64,000 nucleotides of DNA from Plantago ovata (taxonomy: Eukaryota > Streptophyta > Magnoliopsida > Lamiales > Plantaginaceae): positions 46,126,870-46,190,869 of the forward strand of contig CM051456.1 of NCBI GenBank assembly GCA_028274465.1, read 5' to 3'. Numbering within the stretch: position 1 is the stretch's first letter; each line of letters starts with the position of its first letter. Shown here in pieces: positions 33,092 to 43,363 of this stretch. Both the position numbers and the translations under genes were made by a program. The notes beneath the pieces were generated by a model. That model was not told where the DNA came from, made no database searches, and saw nothing but the letters and a program-made list of their open reading frames with translations.

Positions 33092-33261
33092 TATATACAA
33101 TATGAGATAAACAACATTTTGAGAGAACTTATATATTGGAGGTGTGTTCTGCAAAATGATGAAAAGGGTTTAAGGATATAGTTGTGCTCAGTAAATTCAA
33201 ATCTTATTAACTATGTTTGATGTACACCATTACACTTACAATTATTGTTTACATGATAATC

Positions 33262-33348
33262 AAAGTACAAACACACTTCCCCAAGCGACACCGCCTGCTC
33301 TTGATGTAAGTGCAGACGGTGCTGGTTGGGGAAGTGTGTTTGTACTTT
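33262..33348. ncRNA. Foldback H10 (family III)
   Basis: AAAGTACAAACACACTTCCC pairs perfectly with GGGAAGTGTGTTTGTACTTT, continuing with four or five mismatches to CACCGCCTGC / GCAGACGGTG. Arms of 39 nt and loop under 10 nt make it the most stable foldback by eye. Confidence 0.75.
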
Positions 33349-33390
33349 TATTACGTGCAAACCTTATTAAATTGCAAGTGATATTGTTTC

Positions 33391-33516
33391 CATTCCATCA
33401 TAATTTGTGGCCCGGCGATCCGAATCACTATACATGACATGGACCTCTACTGGAATGTAATGGTACCTTCACGGATAGTGAGTCGAAACGCAGAGCCACA
33501 AAAAACAATGGAAATG
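33391..33516. ncRNA. Foldback H11 (family IV)
   Basis: GGCGATCCGAATCACTAT pairs with ATAGTGAGTCGAAACGC, arms of about 45 nt ending CATTCCAT / CAATGGAAATG. Paralog of H9: CTCATTAT/ATAATGAG there is CACTAT/ATAGTG here, changed on both arms. Confidence 0.7.
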
Positions 33517-33681
33517 ATTTAAGGATGTAGTTGTGCTCAGTAGATTCAAGCCTTATTAACTATATTTTATGTACACCATTTGAGAAGGTCCTCCTATTAT
33601 TACAGAGCTCCTCCTATGGTGGCCAAAAAAGGATTAAGTATGCTACAACATTTGCTATGAGTATACAACTACAAAACTGTG

Positions 33682-33773
33682 AAATTTAATTAATGAATTT
33701 TGTGTTTTCTGGCTTCACAAGTCTTGATTTTAGACTTATGAAGCAGAAAACACCAAAATCATTAATTAATTTT
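33682..33773. ncRNA. Foldback H12 (singleton, long stem)
   Basis: GTGTTTTCTGGCTTCACAAG pairs with CTTATGAAGCAGAAAACAC inside arms of about 42 nt bounded by TTAATTAATGA and its complement. The loop is only about 7 nt. Confidence 0.7.
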
Positions 33774-34070
33774 GCACCGTCCTGCGTTATATAAAATTTT
33801 AAATAATATGATATGGTTAACATACATTACAACATGAAAATATACATCAAAACTATGGTTTAAAGTAAAGTACAATAATATCAATATAAAATAATATGAA
33901 ATGGTAAAATATGAAAAGGTACAATGTGTTAATGAAATTCGTTATCCAAGTTCAAACTATAGGAGAATAGAAATCTGCTCAATATGCGGATTTATAAAAG
34001 ATTACAAATATTTTTTTATATCAAAACATTTTGAGGACTAACACTTACAATTATTGTTTACATGATAATC

Positions 34071-34157
34071 AAAGTACAAGCACACTATCCCAAGCGACAC
34101 CGCCTGCTCTTAATGTAAGTGCAGACGGTGCCGGTTGGAGTAGTGTGTTTGTACTTT
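34071..34157. ncRNA. Foldback H13 (family III)
   Basis: AAAGTACAAGCACACTATCC pairs with GGAGTAGTGTGTTTGTACTT. Near copy of H10, including upstream CAATTATTGTTTACATGA. Confidence 0.7.
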
Positions 34158-34243
34158 TATTCCGTGCAAACCTTATTAAATTGCAAGTGACATTATTTTA
34201 TATCTATTGTTTGTGTTCAGCCAAATATAACCTTTTTAACTTA

Positions 34244-34338
34244 GACAATCTGACATGCTACCTGCAAGGTCAATATTAATATGATTTTCTTCTAATCAAT
34301 ATATTATAATGACCTCGCAGGAAGCAAGTCATATTGTC
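34244..34338. ncRNA. Foldback H14 (family II)
   Basis: TGCTACCTGCAAGGTC pairs with GACCTCGCAGGAAGCA, within arms that begin GACAAT and end ATTGTC. GTTCAG is 29 nt before it and TCACCATCACAC 20 nt after. Confidence 0.7.
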
Positions 34339-34653
34339 ATAGTACAAAGATTATGATTTCGTCACCATCACACCACAAGTTCTATTACACCAGTGCAACA
34401 ATTGTGATCATGTCATCATCACACTAAGCAAAATAATATAAATATGAAATAATATGAACACTTACAATTACGGTTTAGATGATAACCGAAGTAAGTGCAG
34501 TAACTCAAAGCAAATATTACACTAGTCAATTTACAGAGAGGAAACAAATTTCATTATAGTTCACTCGAGCAGAGAGAGCAGAGCAAGTATAAACAGAGCA
34601 TCGTGTGTATTTTAGAATTACAGTAGGATGGATTAAGAGTATTTAGAACTCAC

Positions 34654-35435
34654 CAGATCTGAATATAACGGAATGATGTCGATCTAAAATTCATCTAAAT
34701 CTGGAGCCTTCAAAATGTCGACTGTAAATACCTCATAATAAAAAATAACAGGGATCAATCCAATTGCAGAATAAGTAACAAGTAAAGGAGATATATGCAG
34801 AAAAAAAAAATCAACACTAGCCGAATAAGAAAATTAAAAATCTACGTCAAATAGATGAATTCGAATGGAAGAACATCTAACCTTAATTGATTTACCGAGC
34901 ATATATTTTTCGACTGCTCCAGTTTCATGAAACGATGCAAATCTTCAAAATTTCTATGTCAGTACCTATTTAACATTCAAATATCAATCGAATTATTATA
35001 ACAAACATATAACCACAAAATAAAGCATCGAATCAATATATATGTACTTACAGTGTCGGATCTCAGGCTGGACTATAGGGGATACTCTATTCCCAGATTA
35101 GTACACGAAATTCCTAAATGAATTATGGCATGTTAGACGAATCAATCACCCCAAGTGTATGAATTATTCGATTTAAGAAAACGCGAAGAACATACCTGTC
35201 GAATCGGCATGAGGAAGATGGATATTGACGGCCTTGATAATTAATTTGGATTCGAAATCATATTTTAGATCGAATGAGAGTGTAATGCAGTTGAGATGAT
35301 ACAACAATAGATTACCCGTCGATATGAGAGCAGAAATTGGGTGAAGATTGAAAGAAATCGATTCGGGGTGGAGGAGATGTGTTGATCGACATCGATGATG
35401 TTGGAGGAGAGGCTGAAAGAGGAATGTTTTGGGGA
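34654..35435 (-). ncRNA. Predicted multi-exon noncoding leader reading into the array
   Basis: On the minus strand CTATATATAG (35459-35468) is followed by a CT-rich leader and four exon candidates with good borders: about 35435-35196 (CAG/GTATGT donor), 35113-35052 (CATTTAG/G acceptor, ACT/GTAAGT donor), 34965-34896 (AAATAG acceptor, CG/GTAAAT donor) and 34721-34654 (TTTACAG acceptor, CTG/GTGAGT donor). Exon 1 has a 62-codon frame starting MFMLSPSPKHSSFSLSS that does not continue across exons. The others are not coding. The next splice acceptor would lie at or inside the foldback array, with a candidate TTTTGCTTAG before TGTGATGATGAC near 34430. It would make a primary transcript carrying the foldbacks. 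Transcription is not shown. Confidence 0.45.
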
Positions 35436-35458
35436 AGGAGACAACATGAACACAATCG

Positions 35459-35468
35459 ATCTATATAT
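35459..35468 (-). promoter_or_regulatory. TATA box of the predicted noncoding transcript
   Basis: CTATATATAG is palindromic, but only the minus side is followed by a CT-rich leader and splice sites. Confidence 0.4.
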
Positions 35469-35473
35469 AGGTA

Positions 35474-35964
35474 GTTCAAAGTAATTCTTAGTTCACTACC
35501 CTAATTCGCGAATTATCGCTTGGTGAGGAAGAATTAAGTTTTGTTTAATTCACGTATTAAGGTTCAGCTGGATCATCATACTTTATTTACTACTATACTC
35601 CTAAATGTTTTTTTTTTCTTTATGAATTACCTTAAATTATGACCTTTATAATATTTTATTATTGTGTACATAAATCTTATTTCTAATTTCATAAAATTAT
35701 TAAATTCGTTAAGTTGAATTATGCAACTTTTATAAGAGAAAATAATTTTTATTTTATTGAGAGATTATATATTAGAATTAGAATAAAATATTGTTGTATC
35801 ATCTCAACTCTATATATACCGCGGATGGGTTAATCATGAATTATAAAATTATCTAATCATGAATTTATATGGATTATTCATTTTCATAAAAATTAAATTT
35901 ACTATGCCAGAGTTATGCAGAAGATGGACCAGTTACGGAAGTTGGGTCGTCTTTAATACTGTCA
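35474..35964. other. Intergenic, nothing recognised
   Basis: AT-rich sequence without gene or transposon ends that I can identify. Confidence 0.4.
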
Positions 35965-35973
35965 CCGAATAAT

Positions 35974-36930
35974 AGGAAAATTACTCAGACTCCCCCTGTT
36001 ACAAGCCCACTTTTCATTTTTCTCCTTACTAGTTTCAGAATTACATCTAGCACAATTTTTCCCAAAATGTTTGACCAACTTAAAACACAATTTTTTTTTT
36101 CTTGTTTCCAAACATGGCCTTACCAATAATTTTTCTTTTTTCTTTTTTCTTTCAATTTTTTTTATCTCCTTCTTCACAACTCCGGTACCGGAATTATTCC
36201 GGTACCGGAGCAACACCACAGCTCTGGTCAGCTCCGACCAGAGCTGTTTTCAGCTCTGTACCGGAGCTGTTAACCAGCTCCGACCAGAGCTGTTTTCAGC
36301 TCTGGTCGGAGCTGATTACAGCTCCGATCAAAGCTGATTTACAACTCCGACCAGAGCTGTAAATCAGCTCTGGTCGGAGATGATTCAGCTCCGACCAGAG
36401 CTATTTTCAGCTCTGGACCAGAGCTATTTTTCAGCTCTGGTCGGAGCTTACGATCGGAGCTGTTTTGATAGAATTTCCGGTACCGAAATTTATTCCGGTA
36501 CCGGAAATTTGAAGAAGATGACAGAAAAATGAAAAAAAAAAGTAAATGAGAGAAAAAAAAAAAGAAAATGGAGTTGTTTTTGGATTAAAAATTTGTTTGG
36601 GGTTTCTTTTTTAATAATTTTAAGTTTGTTTTGAAATATAAATAAGTTATGTGGGTTTATTTTAAATAATTTATAGTTAATTTTGTAAAAATGAAAAGTT
36701 TAGAGTTAAATGTGCAATTACTAAAAGTTGAAGCTGTTTGGCTCTGGAAAAAAGCAGATTTTCAAACGAGGAAAAAATGGTATTTTCCAGGTTTTTGTTC
36801 GCGAAAAGTCAAGGTCGCTGGGTTAGATGTAATTAAACTTTTCTAACAGGGGGGTCGACGTAATATAAAATCTAATAGGGAGAAATCCGTAATAAAAAAA
36901 TCTAACGAGGCTACTGTACGTTATTTGCCC
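35974..36930. mobile_element. Non-autonomous Mutator-like element full of palindromes
   Basis: A 9-bp direct repeat CCGAATAAT (35965-35973 and 36931-36939) encloses 957 bp whose ends are imperfect inverted repeats: GGAAAATTACTCAGACTCCC on the left, and GGCAAATAACGTACAGTAGC when the right end is reverse complemented. A 9-bp duplication is characteristic of Mutator-like transposons. There is no transposase. The middle (36180-36510) is an array of alternating AGCTCTGGTCGGAGCTG and CAGCTCCGACCAGAGCTG units bounded by TTCCGGTACCGGA palindromes. Assignment rests on the target duplication more than on the weak terminal repeats. Confidence 0.65.
36180..36510. repeat. Palindromic AGCTCYGACCAGAGCT array
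   Basis: About ten short inverted units occur in alternating orientation, framed by CCGGTACCGGA on both sides. The single strand could fold into many alternative hairpins. Confidence 0.85.
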
Positions 36931-36939
36931 CCGAATAAT

Positions 36940-37764
36940 GGACTGTCTGGTGAACTTTGTGGTGACGCTTGAATAATTGTAACATCACTTGGTGAACGGT
37001 TGTTGACTGTTATTACATTTTTTGTAATATTATTGATTTATTAACTTTTGTTTTACTCTTATAGTCGAATCACCTTTATTTAGATAGACGTAAGTTTTGA
37101 AGTATAGCATACCGTGATACTTTTTTAATTATCGAATTAGCTTTAATTATCTATACATCTGCGTAATTTTTTAATAATATCATTGATACAACCCTCTTAA
37201 TTTCTCCTCTTATATCAAGTAATCTTTTTTTATTAACTCATATAAGCTGAGAATTATATCATACCGTGGCATCGTCAAGGGTATGTGCTAGTCTAATTTT
37301 AAAGTCGATAGATTATATATTAGTTCACGTGAACTTTCCTGATGAGAAACAAATAAATTTATTAAATTAGTTTTATGTATTGAAATTTATTAATTTGTTT
37401 GTAATTTTTATTTTAGTGTATCTTAATCTTGTAAGTAAATGTTATTTCTTATAATTTCCAATAAAAATATTTAAATTAAAAATTAATTAAGTAGTGGGGA
37501 GAAACTACTAAACTTATAAACTTTTCATTTGCCTATTTGCTTAATTAGTAACATTTGCTTAGTACATTATAAATAGATAGATAATAAAAAACATTTATCC
37601 ACAAAGGTTGGAATAGCAGTGCATAGTTGTACGTCCACTCCCCAAAATTCCCAAAATTTAATTTTTCTTTTTTAATATGTGTGTAAAGTTTTAGTCTTGA
37701 AATTTCAATTCCTGCCTTGTACACTTGTGGGCCGTATATTATTATTAACTCTAAAGGCATGCAG
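36940..37764. other. Spacer; upstream exons of the next gene not found
   Basis: AT-rich. I looked for the family's RHGE-containing N-terminal exons (histidine phosphatase motif) ahead of the exon at 37765 and found none. Confidence 0.45.
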
Positions 37765-38183
37765 GTTTTATGGAGTCATTACGGAGGCACATAGACAACC
37801 AAAGGTTCCCTCACGATCCCGAGAAAGAAGACCTGAACATTGTAATAGTGTCTCATGGGCTGGCAGTGCGCCTATTTTTGATGAAGTGGTTTAACTGGAC
37901 AGTGGAGCAACTCGAGAACCTTAAAAACCCCAAGAACTGTGAGTATCGGATCATGGAAATGGGAGATGGAGGGGAGTATACCCTCACGTTGCATCATGAT
38001 GTGGAGATTCTCAGGAAATGGGGGTTTTCGCCTGGAATGATCCAAGATCAGAAGAATCGAGCATTAGGCCTTCAGCGCAAAGACAATCAGTGTATATGGT
38101 TCGATTCAGTTTTTAACCCAACAAAGGACTCCAAGGGGACTACCGATGCTCTAAAAAGTGAAGAAGCCGTAGAAATAAGTTGA
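37765..38183 (+). pseudogene. Terminal exon of a phosphoglycerate-mutase-like (AT74-type) gene
   Basis: After a GCATGCAG acceptor the exon encodes MESLRRHIDN, then NIVIVSHGLAVRLFLMKWFN and WTVEQLENLKN. This matches the C-terminal half of plant AT74-like histidine phosphatases (NIIIVSHGLTLRVFLMRWxKWTVEQFE). SHG holds the second catalytic histidine. A tail EYTLTLHHDVEILRKWGFSP also fits, and the frame ends at 38183. The N-terminal RHG motif and the preceding exons are missing from the 800 bp upstream, which instead has a Mutator-like element. The gene is therefore a 3' fragment, or its other exons are far away or lost. Confidence 0.7.
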
Positions 38184-38243
38184 GTGATTAAAATGAGTTC
38201 AAATTGTGATACTCAATAGTAAGTTCAGTGTTTCTTTTTTCTC

Positions 38244-38270
38244 ATATATATATATATACACACACACACA
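38244..38270. repeat. (AT)n(AC)n microsatellite
   Basis: ATATATATATATATACACACACACACA. Confidence 0.9.
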
Positions 38271-38478
38271 GGTTCTAGATTTCCATGATGGAAAAGTTGT
38301 AAAACAAATCAGAACGATTACTAGAAAAACTAAAAATTAAATTTCGGCAATTAACTTTTAAGCCGGTGGACGATCATGAGTACTCGAGTGTGTATGTTGT
38401 TATATAGAGTTGGTCTTGATTTGTTGTATAGGTGCTGTATTGTTTCGGTGGTTTTCGTGGGAGTAAACTCCTTGTCTT

Positions 38479-38743
38479 TTGTTTTTTTTAAAGGCCAAAA
38501 TTTATTCAACGATAGAGAAAAAAAATTACAAAGATACAACATGCATAAGAAATGCACAAGAAAGGAAATACAACCGAAACCATAGAGACTAACAAGCATC
38601 AACCCTCAAATCGTTATGACCGCCACATTCTTCCCCCCTCTAGTTTGTCCATCTTACTAGCAAGAGGCCAAGATTCGGGGGATTGCAAGTTGTACCACCA
38701 ACTCAAGGTCAAGTCCAAAAAAGGGGGGCATACCTTTCATTGG
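38479..38743 (-). mobile_element. LINE 3' tail (fragment)
   Basis: On the minus strand it ends GAATAAATTTTGGCCTTT followed by a run of A, a typical plant LINE 3' end. No coding frame remains. The insertion of the Sirevirus-like element at 38744 cuts it. Confidence 0.4.
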
Positions 38744-40299
38744 TGTTAGGAAACTTGTAATTTTTTATGAGCAATTAACCATGCTAAATTAAGGAAAAGT
38801 CCAGTAACTAGTACTCTTAAGGTCCATAGGAATTTAGAATTTTAAGGACATTGTAAAAGAGGAACGTTTGCTGAAAGACTTAGTTTAGGTACTAGTTAGG
38901 TTCTTTTGTTTGTTGATGATGTACTTTGTTTTGACAAACGAACTATTGAAGACCTAGAACCGCTCAAAAAGTTAAAGATTTGAAGATTGAAGACTTAGAA
39001 GAATTCTGAGAAAGGTATCTACAAAGGCACATGTTGCTTCAGAAAGTGAGAATTTCAGCAACAGTTTGCATAAGTGAAAAGCTATATGACAGAGTAGGTT
39101 GTGCTTGATGAAACTGAGACTGACCACTTGCTGACAACATATGTGACCTCCTTGCTGAACAGTACTTGCATTTTGGCTCCAATGTTCATATTTGAATTTG
39201 ATTCAAAAGAACATTAAACGCAAAGTAGGCACGCGAAGAACATGAAGACAAGAAGACAAATGAAGTACGCTGCTGAAAGTACAAAAGCAAGATAGTGACA
39301 TCTTAAGGTTCAAAGCCTTAACGGCTCCCTTGAGACACTATAAATAGAGGTCATCAGGCTAGAGTAGAAGGTGTGTCAACAACGTGATCAAACTCTCACT
39401 TGTGCTTTAAACAATCAAATCCTTCTCTACTCTTTACTGCCTATTGATCCGTTTCAAGACTTAAGCTTGAAACAAAAGTTACTTGTGAAGAAGTAGAACA
39501 TTCACGGCTAAGAAATTAGTTAAGTGTTCTTTCATTGGAACAAGAACAAGTCTTGACACCAGAAACAACAAACTTGCTTACTGCAAAGTATTACAAGTTG
39601 TGTTTCTTTAGATGACTTGTTATAGCTGAAAAGTTATATTCAAGTCATCTCATCCCAAACCTCTCTAACTGATAAACTCCCTTTACAAGCGTGAAATTCA
39701 GGGGGAATTAACCAAACATAGTGTTGCTGATTATAGTCCCAAGTTTGGTGGAGAACAAGGTTACAGTTCTCTAGTTTAGGTTGGAAACAAGGCAAGTGTG
39801 CTTTGGTTTCTGAGAATCATTAATGATTGGATTTGTAAGGAATCTCATATCTTATCATAGTGGATTCAGTCCTAGAAAGGACAAAGTGGATTAGTTGAGA
39901 GATTACGCCACCCTCAGATACCACTATAAAAGTGTTTCTGTGATTTATTTTACTGCACTTAGTTTTCAACAAGTTACATTTCTCGTACACTGTCACTCTG
40001 CTCACTTGCTGAAACTAGTTATCTGATAAAATCACTTATTGTAAAAGACTTCCGCACTCTGTTTTTAAGTATCAGCAAACTCATTACTGAAAAGTAATAA
40101 GCACTTGCTGAAAAAGTTAAGTACCAGCAAACTCATTACTGAAAAGTAATAAGCACTTGCTGAGAAAGTTAAGTACCAGCAAACTCATTACTGAAAAGTA
40201 ATAAGCATTTGCTGAGAAAGTTTTAAACGACGAAAAGTTTAAAAAGACTATTCACCCCGCCCCCCTCTAGTCTATTCTTGTTGTTTAAAGGGACCAACA
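38744..40299 (+). repeat. 5' LTR of the large Sirevirus-like element
   Basis: Homologous to the LTRs at 15.3 and 17.3 kb but clearly more diverged from them than they are from each other. It carries three near-identical tandem segments (AACTCATTACTGAAAAGTAA, about 40077-40220). The reduced copy has only one of these. Confidence 0.9.
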
Positions 40300-40301
40300 A
40301 G

Positions 40302-40313
40302 TGGTATCAGAGC
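40302..40313 (+). other. Primer-binding site (Met-tRNA type)
   Basis: TGGTATCAGAGC directly after the LTR. Confidence 0.85.
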
Positions 40314-40684
40314 TGGAGGTTCTTTAACCTTCAACACTGAACCTAGATACCCTTAGGTGCTTTCCGTAAATCACTTTCACTTGATCAGTTTGGTAGTTAT
40401 TTGCTGACATGATGTCTTTAGGAGACGCTCCCTTGCTGAAGCTGGAAAACTATGAAAAATGGCAAAACAGCATGATGTTACATCTTGAGGCTATCAGTGA
40501 TGAGATGGTTACTGTCATAAACGATGGACCAATCAAGATTACTAAACTTGAGAGAAGCTTTCCTCACAAAACCACAGATCCTGCTGGAAAGGAAACTATC
40601 TTACGTGAATCGGTCGATACCGCCGTTCCAAAACCAAGAGAGGAATGGACTTCAGATGAAGCCAAAAGATTCCGTCTTGATGGC

Positions 40685-41862
40685 TGATGAACGTGTATTT
40701 TACACCTTCATTCGAGTCTTTTTTCACCTATTTTAGCTATCCTCTATGTTAATTTAGCTATATTATAGTGCATTATAATAGAATAGTGTCACGTTTCCCT
40801 TTAGTTTGCATGTTACAGGTTTTAGGTGAAAAACGTGGTTTTCCGGGCAATTATATTGAAGAGAACGAAGAATCGGTGTTCCGAGGATATCTTTGGAGTA
40901 TCTAGAAGATTCCGGATGGGATTTGAAGTATGGGGGTCGAGTTTGAAGGCTTAAAGGTCACTAGAAGGCAAAAACCGAGTCCGAAAAGGAAAAGAAATCC
41001 AAAAACGCGTGTCTCGCCGACTGGAACTCCCGGGTGATTCGCCCGGGATGTGGGGCAGTTCGCCCCACACCAGGCGGTTCGCCCGGTGTGTGGGGCGACT
41101 CGCCCCACGCTTGCCGAACTCCTATATATAGTTGTTGTTTCTCTACGTTTTTCATACTTTCTCAGACCTTTTTTCATACCTTTCTCATTAGTTTTAGGTA
41201 GGAATTCTCCAGAGCCTGTTCTGGGAATTCTTAGCATAGGAGACTATTTTTCTTATCAATTTGGAGCTTTTGAGATCGCGTTTCTTCGGAGATTGACAAC
41301 CTTCGTCGGTAACATTGTATCTCAGATTTTTCTATTTATATTTATATCTTTCAACATGTTATCATTCAATCTTGCTATGAATTCTATTGATTGCATGACA
41401 TCTATGAGTAGCTAAATCTATCGTTGGTGATATTATGTGATTTCTTAGCGAAGGGTTATTATTTATGCATGATGGCGGTAATGCGAATCAGACTTTGAGT
41501 TATTGCTTTATTTATTTGATCTATCTTCGTAGTGTTGAATTGAACGAAACACATTGTACAATTCATGATCTTATATCTCTATGCAAAACGATCGGGTACT
41601 TCATGCATGATTTTTAACCTGCTATGCTTTGAATGATCATACTATCACTAACTTCCATTATCTTGATAAGAAAAATCTGTGCTAAGTCGTCTGTTGATTT
41701 TATAGTTTAAGTTAAATTAGATAAAGCTAGTTATAGTCCTTAGAGATCGACACTCGGGGTTATTTTACTGCTACACTATGGTTTTCGTTGTAGTTGTGAA
41801 TTGCCTTTAGCTAAAATACAAATTTATTTGATTAATAGAATTTGACAAATTCCGGATCATCA
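40685..41862 (+). repeat. 5' LTR of the large Athila-like element
   Basis: Starts TGATGAACGTG and ends CGGATCATCA. GC palindromes lie at about 41030-41110, followed by TATATATAG near 41125, likely the promoter. Confidence 0.9.
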
Positions 41863-41865
41863 AAT

Positions 41866-41883
41866 TGGCGCCGTTGCCGGGGA
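41866..41883 (+). other. Primer-binding site (tRNA-Asp type)
   Basis: TGGCGCCGTTGCCGGGGA three nt after the LTR. Confidence 0.85.
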
Positions 41884-42029
41884 TTATACTCCTTTTTTCT
41901 GTTTAGCTTATTTATATTTTCAGCATTCAATTCCTAGTTTTAGTAGTATTAGTCTTTTTCGATTTTATAGGTGATTTCCAGAAATTTTCTTGATTTTTGA
42001 GATTTCTAACGAGGCTAATTTTCAGCTTT

Positions 42030-43330
42030 GAGTTACTCGTGTTCCAGATTTCCGGGTATGACGACCTTAAAAGCTCGCTTGACACCTACGTTCTCGCAAG
42101 TCAAGAAAGGGTCAGCTATATACTTGGAAGAAGAGTTATCAGGGTATGAGGTAACAAGTTTTGTAGTAAGAAGGATACCAAGGTTCGAAGATGGAGTGGG
42201 GATGAATCCGTTGAGTTTCATCAGATCCTACGAGGAATAAATAGCAAAAGTTCCAGCAAGGGGGTTCACCGAGGACCAATTATGCAGGAAATTATTTTCT
42301 TTTGCTCTGGGATATGAACCGAGAATTTGGATGGCAAGGTTAGCACCAGGTTTCCTGAGAACCTGGGGCCAAGTGGTAGAGGAGTTCTTGGCGCGTTTTA
42401 TGCCTTACCATGAGATGATTGCCTTGCGGAGTCAGATCGAGCACTGCGAGCAAGGAGAGTATGAGCGGTTCTGTGACACCTACGAACGTTTTGAGTTGTA
42501 TAAACATGAGTGCCCCCATCACCGTTTCGACGACGGGGAGCTGATTTGGTATTTTGTTGATGGTCTACGTGATGATGTTAGGCTTCAAGTGGATGGGATG
42601 TGTGGAGGATTAGAAGAATGTACAGTTGAAGAGGCAGAGAAGGTCTTTCAAAGGTACGCCAGTGGATCTGCACAATCTGACAGGCTAATGTCGAGTCAAG
42701 TCACCAACGGGAATTCAAATCGGCGCGAAACTGAAGGCTTATACGAAGGATATTCTGAGGACGAAGATATCAGTGAGGAGGATGAACTTGCGTTTTACGC
42801 AGGGATTAAGGCCATTGAGAATGTTTTTGAGATAGCATACGCATGGCAAGCTGAAAACAATCTTCGCATCGAAAAGGCTTTTGAAGCAGTCGAAGTAACT
42901 GAGCAACTGATAGAGGAATTTATCTTGTTGAAGTGTGAAAAGGCAGACGAGGTCCATCAAACTGAAGGAAAGACGATTTTAGACGAAGACGCCCCCTGGA
43001 AGTGGGGGGCGAATCGCCCCCCACAGGCAGAGAGTTGGGGGCGATTCGGCTCGCCCCAGGCGAATCGCCCGGGGCAGGGGGTGAATCGCCTCCCAGCTCC
43101 AGGGAGCTGGACGACCCCAGTTCCCCTGTTTCGACATCTGAAGCTGATTTCATCGATCCCAAGCCACTTCCACCTGTTACTACTGAGGAACCTGAGTACG
43201 AAGAAGTGAATCTACTACTCCGTGGAGGAAAGATAACCAAAATTCCTAACTTCGTGCGTCCTAAACGTATTGAAACTTCTGGGACCGACAATGGAGGACC
43301 AAGCACAGAACAAGATGTTAGTGAAAGTTC
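42030..43330 (+). pseudogene. gag region of the large Athila-like element
   Basis: The domain matches the relative at 24-25.6 kb (FIRSYEE, RKLFSFALGYEPR, TWGQVVEEFLARFMPYHE), followed by an acidic region (DEDISEEDELAF) and a GC-rich block. The copy is broken. Confidence 0.75.
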
Positions 43331-43363
43331 CAAAGAGCCTCAAGAAAAGGATAATGAACCAAG

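Noticed and set aside
33589-33625. Short inverted-looking repeat GGTCCTCCTATTATTACAG / GAGCTCCTCCTATGG
   Set aside because: These are direct near-repeats of TCCTCCTAT and do not form a stem.
29829-34338. U6-like upstream element (RTCCCACATCG), as known for some parasitic-plant miRNA loci
   Set aside because: I searched the array and its units for CCCACATC and found none, so a Pol III type-3 promoter per unit is not supported.
35265-35453. 62-codon minus-strand frame as a protein gene
   Set aside because: It does not continue across the good splice site at 35196 and has no recognisable family. The exon is better read as a noncoding leader.
36071-36362. Open frames on both strands over the palindromic array
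   Set aside because: They are translations of AGCTCYGACC repeats inside the Mutator-like element.
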